64,000 bases of DNA from Diphasiastrum complanatum (GCA_029204225.1 CM055097.1:64505701-64569700); one strand, 5' to 3'; positions 21,899 to 33,914 are shown, counted from the first letter of the stretch. Numbers and translations: made by a program. The notes: generated from the sequence alone by a model not told the origin.

Positions 21899-23144
21899 GT
21901 GAAGCCTAACCCGGAATCAATTGTAGATAACGCTGCTCTTGATACTGTTGTAAATATAGCTACATCTGTTTTGGATATCCCTTTAATTCCTATAGATACT
22001 ACACATCCACCTCCTCCTCCTCCCTTAAATCTTTATACATGTATAGATTCCGATGATTATTGTAAATTTGAGAAGGACATATTCGATGCTATAGATACAA
22101 TTGGTACTCCTTTTTGTTTTAGACTAGATGAACTTGATTTTAGTATAAATTATAGAGTTCTTGATTGTTTGGATCTCAAAGATAGAAGGGCTTCTATCAG
22201 TGATCCTGTGATAGAGTTCGGGCTTATACTCTTGCAATATGACATTGCAAGAGATTCATCCAATGAGTTGCTAGTGCTGAGTAACTTTTTGCTTCAAGCC
22301 TTCAAGGAGAATAATGACACATTGTCACAGTGTCTGACTAGTGGATTCACACCAGCAACAAAGTATCTGCTCATCCCTTATCATACCAAGTAAGATATAT
22401 TAAATTCTTCTTGTTGTTTTATGCTTTAACATTGGCATTGTCAATAAAAATAGTTCTCAGAATTGTAGTTAAAGAAATTTCAATCTTATTTTGTATTGAC
22501 TGTTGGAGTTTAAACCTGATATCTATTAAGAGATCTATAGATAATAGTATTGAAGGTTTTTGTGTCAAGATGAATTCGGCGAGCAATACGCATAAGGATG
22601 TAGATATATACCTTCCATATTTAAGTAAATATACTCCTACAGATGTTCCCCATTTTGTGGACTGGCAGATTGTCAGTTTGGAGGTAAATTATGTCTTTTT
22701 TAATAGCATTTTGAAATCAGTATACTAATGTATTTGTTTCATTCTAATTCATTATGTTTCATAATTGATTTCTTGTGTGCTGAATTTTTTTGCAGTCATC
22801 CCAGCAAAATGATTCATTCAGCTGTGGGTGGTACACACTATACAATGCCAAGTTATTTTTTGAGTGGTTCAACCTTCAGGAAGATGTTGATACTTCTAAG
22901 GTAATAAATTCTGTTTATTCTTATTTTTTAAATCATGATTAGTTTTCTATTTTGTTGATGTTTTTAGCCATTACTAATACATGAATGTTCTATCTTGCAG
23001 TTTACACTTCCTGAGTACACATCAAGCCAGGTGTACAGATTTAGACAAGAAATTATCATGAGTATACTGGCTAGGGCAAGGCTTCAGCCTCCCATTATTG
23101 ATGATGGTACAAAGGATGATGTAGTTATACTAATTAAAGATTAG
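21899..23144 (+). pseudogene. Ulp1/C48-type cysteine protease (element B)
   Basis: Exon 1 (to 22389) runs through a proline run and then a Ulp1-like N-lobe: ISDPVIEFGLILLQYD and ATKYLLIPYHTK. A GTAAGA donor follows, at the same place as in element A. The next exon reads CWSLNLIS ... VKMNSASNTHK and ends at 22683. Exon 22796-22900 carries QQNDSFSCGWYTLYNAKLFF (Gln six residues before the Cys), and exon 23001-23144 ends RLQPPIIDDGTKDD...KD. The catalytic His of HWSL is Cys here, and its acceptor AG is lost, so this copy is probably inactive. The Asp position is Asn, as in A. Intron positions of the last three exons match element A exactly. Confidence 0.8.
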
Positions 23145-23333
23145 AACAAATACAGATAGCATAGAACAAAAATATATGTATAGAATTCATAGATAAATAT
23201 ACATTGCTATATCAAATGCTGCTCCATTTTATGAATTTGGGAGCACAAAATACATGTATTGATGCCCAACTTGGGCTTTCATTTATTGAATGAAAGAGTG
23301 TATACACAGATTTTTACTAAAGTTTATTTGAAA
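23145..23333. other. Convergent intergenic region of element B
   Basis: Short AT-rich 3' flanks of the protease gene and the three-exon gene. The equivalent place in element A is where B inserted. Confidence 0.5.
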
Positions 23334-24573
23334 CTATTGTTCTCCCACAGTGGTGATTGTTGTAGGTAGATCTTTGTAGCACATTATCAGCTCTTGTCTT
23401 TTTTGCATCTATGACATGACAAATATTAGTGAATGTGCAATTGTAAATGATAACATTTTCAATTATTTTGTTCTATTTTGAAATGGCAATAAACATAAAG
23501 TACTTACGAGTCTTCCGTTGATGATAAATCTGAGCTCTATTTTGATAAAATCAAGCTTTCAATTCTCTTCCACCTCAACCATAGTCAAATATTCCTCTTG
23601 TATCTTTGGTAGGTAAACGTGAGACTGAGCATTTGCTTTTCGATATGATAATGAAAGATCATTGAGGACTTTTTAATCCTGCATTCCATGTCATTATTTG
23701 TTTTACTATCCCAGCCTTGATCCATGAGATCTGACAAAGTCTCATCTGATAAATCCTTGCAAACAAATAAAGTTAGTGTCCTAGAAACACTAGCACTAGA
23801 GAAAAAATCAACAAATATATGTAATGAGATAAACCAACTTAGGTGAACAATTTTTGAGCCTGTGCTTATCTTCATAGCATTTCTAATATCAATGAGTAGC
23901 TTGCATCTCAAGGATTCAGAAACAATGTTGTTAGGAGTAGGCCACTCATCACTTTGAAAACTAGAAAATGGAATTGCTTCAAGCTTGCCAAAACCTCCAT
24001 CTGTTTGTGGCGTATATAAAGATACATAAAAATAGATACCACAATCTGCAAGTTTCTTTGGACTTCTTCCTCTGTATTGCAGCTTTCCAACATCAGAGTG
24101 AATCACGTCTAATATTCCTACAAGTGATTGTGCAGGCTCCCATTCACTTATGCATGATGGATATAAATCTGAAAGAAAAAACAATGTTGAAATATTTAAA
24201 TCATAATCTGAAAAGCATCAATAAAGAAAATCACCTATGATTGCTGTAGAGTGCATATGTTTTGATATACTTACAATTACATTTTTGATGATCATGAGGA
24301 TTGATATCATGTACTCTGATTCTGAATGCATATATACATGTTGTACTAAGACTTCTGATATCGATTGACCTCCCGGGGTAGTCTTAAACTCCAAAATTTT
24401 TGCTTTCCAATAAGATTTGTAAGTCATTTTTGCTCTTTTCTTTTGCCCTTTGATGATGGATGCTGCAGTACCCATGAATTCTTTGTATATTTTGTTGGCT
24501 TCCAGTTATGAACTTCATCTTTCTCATTGTAAAGAATCACAGACTCAATTGTAGATCTGGGTCTCCTTGCCAT
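23334..24573 (-). pseudogene. Three-exon gene of unknown function (element B copy)
   Basis: Exons 24573-24275, 24168-23518 and 23408-23334 with GTAAGT or GTAAG donors and TTTCAG/CATAG acceptors. The product starts MARRPRSTIESVILYNEKDE, continues HNWKPTKYTKNSW, and after one frameshift GGQSISEVLVQHVYMHSE; exon 2 has EWEPAQSLVGILDVIHSDVG and CGIYFYVSLYTP...LEAIPF, and exon 3 is QKRQELIMCYKDL...GEQ. The copy in element A (26578-25174) has the same exon pattern and clearly related protein. An in-frame TGA stands where A has Trp (EDWSL), and about 42 codons present in A's exon 2 are missing. I recognise no family. It converges on the protease gene in both elements, which argues that it is an integral element gene. 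Confidence 0.65.
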
Positions 24574-24923
24574 TGCTATTTTCAAAGCTTGGGCGCCAAA
24601 ATCCTCTCTGATATGATACTTAATTTCAATTTTTCATATCACATATCACATTTAATCTATTGTGAATGCCAACATAGTCACGGTTACTGCATATACCATA
24701 TTTTATGTAACTATACGTACTGTATTTCTATAACTGTAACTAGTATAGTTAGAAAATTTCATTATACTAACCAGCATAGTCAAGTAAATTTAAGACGTCG
24801 GGCAGATTAGCACGTGTCGGGTAGGAAGAAGAAACCAATGGGATATGTACATGCTGCCCATACACAAATTTTGAAGTTTTCTATATTGCATTTTTATTTC
24901 TTACGTTACGTAGATTTCAAATC

Positions 24924-24941
24924 TTGAGAACTCCTCTAATG
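24924..24941 (-). repeat. Element B right terminal inverted repeat
   Basis: TTGAGAACTCCTCTAATG, the exact complement of the left end at 20141-20158. Confidence 0.85.
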
Positions 24942-25173
24942 TGTTGCATTTTATAACGAGATATCTACCGTTAAAGAAGAGATCAAGCCGATGGAGCACA
25001 GACCAAAGAAAGAGAGGAAGTCAGCATGGCCACAAGAAAAAGTAGTCAAATTTTCAGAATGAAGCATAGTTTATAAAAAAAAAAACCCAATGTTCAGGGC
25101 TCATTTTTATTGATATAAAAAGCTTTAACATAGTAAATTTATTGTCACGATCTCATGTGCTTGCTTTTGCATA
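24942..25173. other. Element A sequence between B and the three-exon gene
   Basis: AT-rich remnant of A's convergent intergenic region; nothing else seen. Confidence 0.4.
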
Positions 25174-26578
25174 TCATGGCTCTTCTATCACCTTGATCAT
25201 CATACCTAGATCTTTGCATTTTGTGAATTGTTCTTGTCTTTTCCGTATCTGCAAAAGAAAAAAATGTTTTATTAAATACTGCATAAAATATAACTTTGTA
25301 TTGCTGAGAAATTATTGCATCAAATAAAATTAAATATTAAAAAACTTACCAGTTTCTCATGACCAATGAACCTAAAGTATTCAGGAAGCTCGTATTGTAA
25401 TAAGACAAACTCTGTTCGGATATAGTGAAGGCTCCAGTCTTCTTCAACTTCAACAGTAGTAATAAGCATGTCATTGTATCTAATGTCAATTTGCTTTCTA
25501 TTACTGTGTCCATCTTGTTCCATGTCTTGATCTAATGGTATCCATGTTGTACCACTCTTTTTCCATCTTTGATAGTTAAAATTAAGGCTCAATTTTTGTC
25601 TTTCAATTTGATATCGCAAGCAAATGGAGTCTTTTTTTATTCGGCAATCTATTTCTTCGTTTGATTTATGGTCTCAACTTTGTCCATAAGTTCTGACAAT
25701 TTATCATTTGACAAATCCTTACAAACAAATAATGTTGGTGTTCTATGCACATTTGCAATAAAAAAAAATCAATAAATACATTCAAAGAAATAAACCAACT
25801 TAATGGGACATTTTTGGACCGAGTACTTATTTTCGTAGAATTCTTCACATCAGTAAAGAGCTTGCATCGAAATGATTCTGAAACAATGTTTTCAGGAGTT
25901 ATCCATTCTTCACTAACCAAACTTGGAAGTGGAAGGGCCTCAAGGTTTCCCAAATCTTCCATGCGTTTCTGGAATGTAAAGTGATTCATAAAAATAGATT
26001 CCACTGTCGGCAAGTTCTTTTGAAGGTCGGCCTTTGTACTACAATTTTTCTATATCTGAATGTATGACATCCAATATACCTGCAAGTGATTGTGTGGGCT
26101 CCCATTCCTTTATATTTGATGGATATAAATCTACATGATAGAATAGATATGAGTTACCAAATAGATATCCAAATTCAGCATGCGAAATAAAATTAACTGC
26201 ATAAAAGAATAGAGTTGAATTTAGTTGCATAAAAATAAAACCGCAATGATTCAGATACTTACAATTGCATTTTTTATGATCATTTGGATTGACAGATTGA
26301 ATACTCAACTTGGAATGCATATAGACATTTTGAACTAACACCTCTGAAATGGATTGTCCACCCCACCTGGTGATGCTCTAAAGTCAAAAATCCTAGCTTT
26401 CCAGTAGGACCTGAAACATAACTTGGATCGTTTTCTCTTTCTAAACGCTCCTTTTGATGATGGATGCATTTATACCTGTGTTTTTGACGTATTTTTTTGG
26501 TATCCAATTTCATGCTTCGTCTTTCTCATTGTGAACAATGATAGGATCTATTGTGGATCTCGGTCTCCTTGATGCCAT
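25174..26578 (-). pseudogene. Three-exon gene of unknown function (element A copy)
   Basis: Exons 26578-26263, 26130-25350 and 25248-25174 with the same splice positions as the element B copy. The start is MASRRPRSTIDPIIVHNEKD; several stops and frameshifts follow in exon 1, then GGQSISEVLVQNVYMHSK. Exon 2 includes EWEPTQSLAGILDVIHSDIE, LEALPLPSLVSEEW and VSLNVFIDFF-type segments, and a longer C-terminal part than B: DIRYNDMLITTVEVEEDWSL then YIRTEFVLLQYELPEYF. Exon 3 reads QIRKRQEQFTKCKDLG...EEP. The start codon lies only about ten bases from a 290-bp dinucleotide tract, so the promoter has been displaced or destroyed. Confidence 0.65.
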
Positions 26579-26584
26579 GTTTTC

Positions 26585-26875
<291 letters not shown>

Positions 26876-26879
26876 ATTC

Positions 26880-27225
26880 AAACTTTGTCGCTAACTGTAA
26901 CTATGCAAGATTATTGCGGTCACAATATCCAACCAATGTTGTTACTATTATAAACTAGTTTGTAACTGTGGTCTATTTTGTAACCATTCCGGGTTAGTAA
27001 TCTAACTTGAAAAAGTTGATTTGGAGCAGCATTGTACTCTACGGGCAGCACAAGCCAACCAATCATATGTGTAAGAGCTGCCCGGCGGCAATTTAAAAAA
27101 TTCAAAGACTACAAGCCAATTTACTAGTCCGATGAGCTATGTTACGTAGATTTCATTTTTGGGTCTTTTGATTGGTCCAAGTGGAAGCAAAAATTAGAGG
27201 AAAAATTTAAATTTTCTTTTGAGAA
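26880..27225. other. Element A right arm, non-coding
   Basis: No gene. The word TTACGTAGATTTCA at 27141 also occurs at 24906, next to the right end of B, consistent with related right arms. Confidence 0.5.
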
Positions 27226-27256
27226 GGCCCTTTTGTACTCAGGAACTCCTGTAATG
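27226..27256 (-). repeat. Element A right terminal inverted repeat
   Basis: Complement reads CATTACAGGAGTTCCTGAG followed by TACAAAAGGGCC, matching the left end at 29 of 31 positions. Confidence 0.85.
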
Positions 27257-28457
27257 TGTCTACTTTTGGAAGGATCTTAGGAGCATTGGAGGAGAGGCAC
27301 ATTGGAGGGCTTTTGGAACCATTGGTGGACATCAACTCAAAGGCTTGGTGGGCAGCTCTTCCTAGTCATGAAAGTGGTATCATAGCCTCTTCCAAAGTGG
27401 GAATGTTAACTCTGAACCTCTTTTTTTGTTGCATAAAAATCTGCCATCAAATTATTTTGCTAGTGTAGTTGAAGTAGCACCAATTCTTGCCTCTAGAAAT
27501 TGGTAGGCTTTTCAATAGGTGTTGTTTTTTCTATTTTTGAAAGGATTTTTAAGCTAAGAATGGAATTGCCAGCATGCACACATTTTCAACTTGATAGGTA
27601 GAAATTATTACAAGTTGAAAAGTAGGTTGAATTTAGAGGTGTTTTCTCTGAAAGTAGAGATTGGAAATGTTTTGTTTTGATGCAGAGAAGTAGACATTTG
27701 GTCTTTTGTTGGCTGTCCAAGTAGGCAAAGGAAAACAACCATTAACATGGGAGGCATTTCGCCTAGTATTCAAGGAATACTTTCTTCCCTTGTTAGATGA
27801 TTTTGAACATTTTCAAAAACTTTCAAGATTGACTATGACTAAAGGCCTTGATCAATACATATAAGATTTCCATGAGTATCTTAATTCTCTCTATATTGAA
27901 ATACCTCTAAAGATGCAGATGCTCATGTTTATTGATGCTTACCTAAGGACTATCAAGTGGATGTTTGAACGAACCATCCCAACACCCTAGAAGATGCTAT
28001 TAGGGCTGCAAATCTTGAGATTGTCTTGGACATCTTAAGAAAAGAAAAGCTCTTTGCCAAAGAGTCTTAGTGTGACATTTTTGCTAAAGAGTTATCATAC
28101 CTGGGGCATAAGATCTCCCAACGTGGTATAGAAATAGAGGCTGATCGTATTTGGAGGGTTATTGAATGGCCAATTCTTACTACGGTTCGGGAAATCAAGT
28201 CATTCATGGGTTTCGTGGTTTTTCCATCGGCATATACCCCAATTTGCTAGGATGGCATTTCTCCTTGCTAAGCTTTGAAAGGCTTTAAAAAACTTAGCTA
28301 GAGGGCTAGGAGTGGTGTGGACAGAGGATATAAATAATAATTTTGAGTTGCTCTAGAAAAGTGTGATTATAGCACCAATCTTGATCATTGGCGATTCTAA
28401 GAAACCGTTTGTGGTTAGGACCAATGCTAGTGATTATGCAATTGGAGCCGTCTTGAA

Positions 28458-28702
28458 TTAAATCATCATGATTGAAGTCTATTATATTTGAAAATTCTGA
28501 CAATGCATTGGCTAGCACAGATAGGATCTCATCCTCTCTCATGTTTAACACATCCCCAATATCATTCAAAGAAAAATATGGTCGGCTATTCATATGATAT
28601 ACAGGAATGTCAAGCAGTGTCTTGTTTTTATCATATTCTTCTACACCTGATGTAGAAGATATTATCATTGACCATGATAAAGCAAGGTCATACATCAAAG
28701 CC
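28458..28702 (-). pseudogene. Gene fragment inserted in Ty3 RNase H
   Basis: The minus strand encodes DLALSWSMIISSTSGVEEYD, then VYHMNSRPYFSLNDIGDVLN and MREDEILSVLANALSEF. The S(R/G)..Y.S.ND...VL..RED.LLS.L block matches the GREYIFFNDLQHIL block of element A's minus-strand gene. Its ends coincide with the break in RNase H between GAVLN and PIAF. No terminal repeats or target duplication are evident. Confidence 0.65.
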
Positions 28703-28783
28703 AGCCTAGCCTATTGCTTTTAAAAGCAAGAAACTCAATCCAGCTCAATCTATGAAAATGAGCTTTATGGTATTATTAATGCC

Positions 28784-29365
28784 TTGAAAATTTGGCGACA
28801 TTATTTGTATGAAGCCAAATTTGATGTTTTGACTGATCACCAAACACTTCATTATTTTTGTGATGCTACAGATTTAAAAGAGAGACAAGCTAGATGGGTT
28901 GAGCTAATGCAAGTATTCGACTTCTCGATACAATATTGTAAAGGAAGTCAAAACACTCTAGCGGATGCTTTGAGTCATTTACCGGTTATTAATCAGTTAA
29001 GCTTTATTGATATACAACCTGCATTATTTCAATCTCTCCAAGGACTTTTTGAGTCCGATCCATTTTTTGGGAAGTATTGGCAACAAGTACTTTTTGGGGT
29101 CGATTCGAGTAAGCAAGAGTCCTTGAATCAGGGAAAGATTGAAATGGATTTTTCTATACAAACTGGGATCTTGTTTTGTAAAGATAAGGTGTGTGCACCA
29201 AAGAATGACACAATTAGGGCCCAAATCTTGCATGAGTGTCATGATAGTCCATGCGTAGGACATTCGGGTATACAAAGAACACTTGACTTAGTTAGACGGC
29301 ACTTTTGGTGGCCTAAGATGAAAAGTCAAGTAGAGTATTATGTACTTAAATGTACTAAGTGTTGA
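28784..29365 (+). pseudogene. Ty3 RNase H to integrase zinc finger (longest intact block)
   Basis: Open for 193 codons: RNase H C-terminal part (DVLTDHQTLHYF, then TLADALSHLP) and the integrase HHCC finger (HECHDSPCVGHSGIQRTLDL and WWPKM...C..C). It continues in the core from 29411 (WESISMDFVVGIPRTGKG, VDRLTKFAQLIP), with the catalytic Asp residues visible. Confidence 0.85.
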
Positions 29366-30230
29366 TTAAATAAAGCTAAAAGGCTAAAAGCTAGTGGCCT
29401 ATTACATCCATTGGATATTCCTACTGGAAAGTGGGAAAGTATTTCTATGGATTTTGTGGTCGGAATTCCACGTACAGGGAAGGGCCATGATTATGTTTGG
29501 GTCATTGTTGATAGACTTACAAAGTTTGCTCAACTTATCCCAACTAAAACTACGGTTAAAGCTTCAGAACTAGCTCAAATTTTTGTTGAGAAGTTTTTCA
29601 ATTGTACGGGCTGCCTTGCGATATTGTCAATGATCGTGACCCAAAATTCACTGGGAATTTTTGGCAAGCAGTGTTTGAAAACTTTGAAAACAACTTTAAG
29701 TATAAGTTCTATAGATCATCCTACATCAAACAGTCAAACGGAAAGGACCAATCAGACGATGGAGGACATGTTGCGAGCATGTGTGGGCCATCGGTAGTCT
29801 GATAGAGAAAATTATTCTCCACTGGTGGAATTTGCATATAGTAGTGCAAAACACTTAGCGATCGGATTCAGCCTTGTCATGCTTATGTATGGTTATCAAC
29901 CTCGATCACCAATTAAAGTTGGCATGAAAAACCTAAGGGTGCAAGCCTTAGTTGATTTTCTTGCGGATTTGCAAGAAATGTTATAGCTGGCTAAAGACAT
30001 CATAATAAGTGCCTAGGATAAGGTGAGGCAGTACATTGATCTGTCTTAGGAGCACAAGGAATTCAAGATCAATGACATGGTATTGGTAAGTGTGCAAAGT
30101 TGGCACCTAGGTATTGCGGTCCTTTATAAGTTATCCAAGTGATTAACAAGGTCGCATATAAACTAGACCTTCCAACTAACATTGAAATCCATTAGTAACA
30201 TGCTTGATATTCGCCTCGTGATTGTGAATA

Positions 30231-30566
30231 TTCACATCTACCATAGCCATTGCTTATTTTGGCAAATCACTCCATTGGACACCTGATTGTAATGTTGTTT
30301 CATTTGATTTTTTTAGATACAAGTGCCTTGGGTGGTTCCACCTTGGAAACTTTAGCTTATGGTGATTTTTGAGGAGGTTGAGCTAGTATTTTTCTCATTT
30401 CGAATCGATCAAGATCCATGTCTTGCAGGATCTGTTTGTTTGTCAACTCATCTTCATTGTAAGAAAAGACTTGTTGCCAGTGTACCGGATCATCTTCAAC
30501 TATATTTGGAATAGATTTTGCTGTTAACCGTGCCACATTGATCATCTTTACCCCATAAGTTATAGG
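30231..30566. other. Spacer with one unexplained minus-strand frame
   Basis: The minus strand at 30545-30357 is open for 62 codons and reads VHWQQVFSYNEDELTNKQIL then DMDLDRFEMRKIL. It looks protein-like but I cannot place it; it starts just outside the copia LTR that follows. Confidence 0.3.
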
Positions 30567-33500
30567 TGTGTCTAGGGTGTATCCCCTAGGATCATTTACT
30601 ATATTAGGCCTACTATACTTAGAGTTAGCTAAGTTAGTATGAAATTAACTTGGTAGGGACTCATGGGTCCACTAGGCCTAATTGTGACATTAAGTACCCC
30701 AACTTGACATATTGGAGGTACCTTATTCTTTCTACGTAACTTATAGAAAGTTGGATAGTCAACAGTCAAGTAGTTGGATAGCCAATAGTCATGAAGTTAG
30801 ATAGTCATCTGGATTGTACATATATGTGTGCATCCCATTTGTATGAGACACTTTTGTAAGCAATACTGACTATTCTCCTTGGATGTCCATGAGTTTCTAC
30901 AAGAGGATTTCTAGCCATCTCTCTTTTTCTTTTGAGAATGCTTTGTGTGAATGAATAGTTAAAATTCTGGATCCTTAGGCTTCTATTTCCTACATGGTAT
31001 CAGAGCCTTTAGGTGATCATATTGCTTGCAGGAGGGCACCCAATAGGAAGCTATCTTCTTTTCCTTTTGGTAGCAAAAAATCATCAAGCTGTTGATTTCT
31101 ACAGGAGAAGAATCTGTTCATCTTCTTATAGCTTTTTTGTAGGAAATTGCAAAGCACCTTCACCTATTTGAGAGCTAGCAGTAGGGCGCCCATGCTCAAA
31201 CCAATTGCATGTGATTTTGACTCAATTACATGTTGAAAATTTCAGATTTACTTCTTAAATGAAGATCCATGTGTTTTGGATACATTTCTTGCTAAAATTT
31301 CCCTGTTGGTGAGCTTGGAGTAGGGCACTACCATCAACTCTCTATGCACATAGTGTGCACTCTTTTTAGCCACAAAAGTTGTGAGCATTCTATTTTTTGT
31401 GCAGATCTCAGCCACCTATTTCATTACTTGTTGAGCAAATTGCATGTGGAGTATTGCAATCTATTGTGCTCATGATTTCAGCTTTCAGGTTGTTGTCCTT
31501 TGAGTAGGTTTTGTCTTGGAAAGTCTATCTCCTATCTACTACAAGCTGATTTTTCTGTTATGGCTAAAGAATCGGAATCTACTTGTTCTTTATTTAATGA
31601 AGATAGGATGGATGGCACAAACTATTCCTTGTGGTGCTACATGATAAAGAATCTTCTAATTGTTAAAGGTTTGTGGGAAGTAGTTAATGGTGACGAAGAG
31701 AGGCCGCCTACCTTGGCACCTATTACACCATCTAGAACAACTACTTCTTCATCTATGGATTTGTCTTCCGATGAGCAAAAGAAGTGGAAGCTATGAGATG
31801 CACAAGAACATATCAGTGAAGAGATCTATCCTTCCTCATATTAGATCATGCAAGACTTTCTTGGGAGACTCTTGCCAAGATGTTTCAAGTAAAGAATGCG
31901 GCAAAAGTGGTATATCTTTGAAATCAACTTTCTATCTTGAAGATGCAAGAAGGTGATTTGCTTACAAACCACTTGACGAAGATCAAGGATCTTCGAGAGG
32001 AGCATCTTAGTATTGATGAGGTGATTGAGAACTCACAATTTGTATCTATTACTCTCAACTCTCTTCCTAATTCTTACCTTCCATTTGTGTCATCATTGAG
32101 CATTTCTCTTAGGGGACAGCAAATCTCCTTCAACAAACTTGTTGGCTTACTTCTTCAAGAAGAGCAAACAAGGATCAACTTTGGTGAACATGAAGATCAA
32201 GCTTTCTTTGCAAAAGGCAAAGGCAAAGGCAAGTGGAAAGGTAATCCTTCTTTCAAAACTTCCAAAGATGATAAAAAATCTAAGGAAGCTCAAGATCAAG
32301 GATCAAGAAGAAGGGTAAGTGCCACTATTGCAAGAAGTTTGGGCATCACATCAAAGAATGTAGGAAGAGGCTTGCAAAGGAAAAAGTGAAAGGTAACGAT
32401 ACAAGTACTGCAATCATTACTTTCGAACAACAATTTGGAAAGGAGGATAATCTTTTCAATAATGATTATGCTTTTGTCACGAATAATCTCATCTCTCCTC
32501 AAGACGAGATTTCTGCCACTTCAAATCTTGTTGGTTTTTCAGTAGAAAATAGCTCATCTTCAGCTTTACAAGTTGCTATTTTTTCATCTATTGATTGGGT
32601 GATTGATAGTGGTGCCACACGCCATATGACTTATCACAAAGAAGTCTTCACAGACCTTGTAAAAGTGCATGATGGAAGCAAAGTTTAAGGTGTTGATAAC
32701 ACCTCTTATCCTATCAAATGTATTGGAGTGATCCCCATTATCTTACCCAGTGGTGAGGAGAAGTACATTCGTAATGTACTTTATGTTCCAAAAATAAAAG
32801 AGAATCTCATTTCAGTTTCTACAATTATGAACCAAGGATTGGTTGTGGAATTCAAAGAAGAAAAATGTCTTATCAAAGTCCCAAAGAGATCTCTTATGAT
32901 CATTGCTTCGGGAACATTACGTGGTGGATTGTTCCTTATGGATACCTATGAGTGAAGAGCTTCATCATTTTTTTGTCTTGTTGCATCAAGTTCACATTCT
33001 TTGGATTTGGTTGAATTATGGCATGCTAGGTTTGAACATCTCAACTTTGCTAGCTTGAAGATGTTGAAGAGATTCAATATGGTTGAAGACATTCCTAATA
33101 TTGAGCATCCTGAAGGACATGTATGCGAAGGATGCATACTTGGAAAATTTCAAAGGCAAGCTTTTTCAATTGATGGAACTATTCGAGTTGATGGCAAATT
33201 TGATTTGATCCATAGTGATTTATGTGGTCCAATGAGGACCGAATCCATTGGAAGGTTTAAATACTTTATTACTTTTATTGATGACCTTTCAAGAGTTACA
33301 TGGATTTATCCTATGAAGGCAAAATCTGAAGTTTTTCAACGCTTTAAGGATTTTCTAGCAATGAGAAAATTAGTTTGGGCACTCTTTGAAAATCTTATGT
33401 ACCGACCGAGGAGAGAAATATATAAAGAATACGTTCGGTACTTATCTTCCAAGCAAAGGTATCCATCATCAAATGACAAACATTGGACAACAAGGTCCAA

Positions 33501-33912
33501 GTTCGGAACACTTTGGACAACAAAGTGTTGACAAAGGTAAGGCTGTTGGACAGCCCAAACCAGTCCCTAAACGGTTGTTGCAGACTTTGCAGGACAACAA
33601 AGTGGATCATTTCTATGAAGGGAAGACTTGTGCCTCTACTAAATCAGTAAAATTTGTTTTTTATTTTTTATTTTGCTCTTATTTCTATTGAGGATGGTGC
33701 AGTAGAACCTGTTTTTTATGAGCAGGCCAGAGGAGTAAAATGTTGGGAGGATGCGATGCAAGAGGAGTACAACTCACTCATGAAGAACCACACTTGGATT
33801 CTTGTTGATCTTCCACATGGGGCTGGAATCTTCATCTCTCAACAACAATACATTGAGCACATGTTGAAACACTTAGAATTTGCTTTGAGCAGGAACACAG
33901 ATCATGCTACAC
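30567..33912 (+). mobile_element. Ty1/copia element 2, 3'-truncated
   Basis: The left LTR (about 30567-30994, ending TTTCCTACA) is followed by an exact TGGTATCAGAGCC primer site (30995-31007). Gag (31560-32390) begins MAKESESTCSLFNEDRMDGT; frameshifts near 31790 and 32310 break it. A good zinc knuckle CHYCKKFGHHIKEC lies at 32316-32357. Aspartic protease DSGATRHM is at 32600. Integrase runs 33001-33500 (HARFEHL...CEGCILGKFQRQAF, HSDLCGP, FIDDLSR, then TDRG after a frameshift). RT is reduced to its start (YEQARGVKCWEDAMQEEYNS, 33715) joined to its end (GIFISQQQYIEHML, 33830) by a deletion. No right LTR is present. Confidence 0.9.
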
Positions 33913-33914
33913 AG

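Larger units (their letters stand above)
20141..24941 (+). mobile_element. Element B: 4.8-kb H3/Ulp1 DNA transposon nested in A
   Basis: An exact 18-bp inverted repeat, CATTAGAGGAGTTCTCAA, occurs at 20141-20158 and 24924-24941. The element sits in the same orientation as A and in the gap between A's protease gene and A's three-exon gene. It carries a minus-strand gene (20628-20206), a divergent promoter, an H3-fold plus Ulp1 gene (21560-23144) and a three-exon minus gene (24573-23334). It lacks the left-arm gene of A. No target duplication could be recognised. Confidence 0.75.
27740..30230 (+). mobile_element. Ty3/gypsy element 1, broken
   Basis: Plus-strand remains in the order gag, RT, RNase H, integrase. 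Gag (27740-28065) has TWEAFRLVFKEYFLP. The RT thumb follows directly (28083-28260: YLGHKISQRGI...WPILTTVREIKSFMGF), so most of gag-pol between them is deleted. RNase H reads PFVVRTNASDYAIGAVLN, is interrupted by a 245-bp insertion, and resumes PIAFKSKKLNPAQSIYENEL. Integrase follows with an intact HHCC finger (29225-29365) and a core with a frameshift near 29610 and decayed C-terminus to about 30200. No LTRs were found. Confidence 0.85.
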
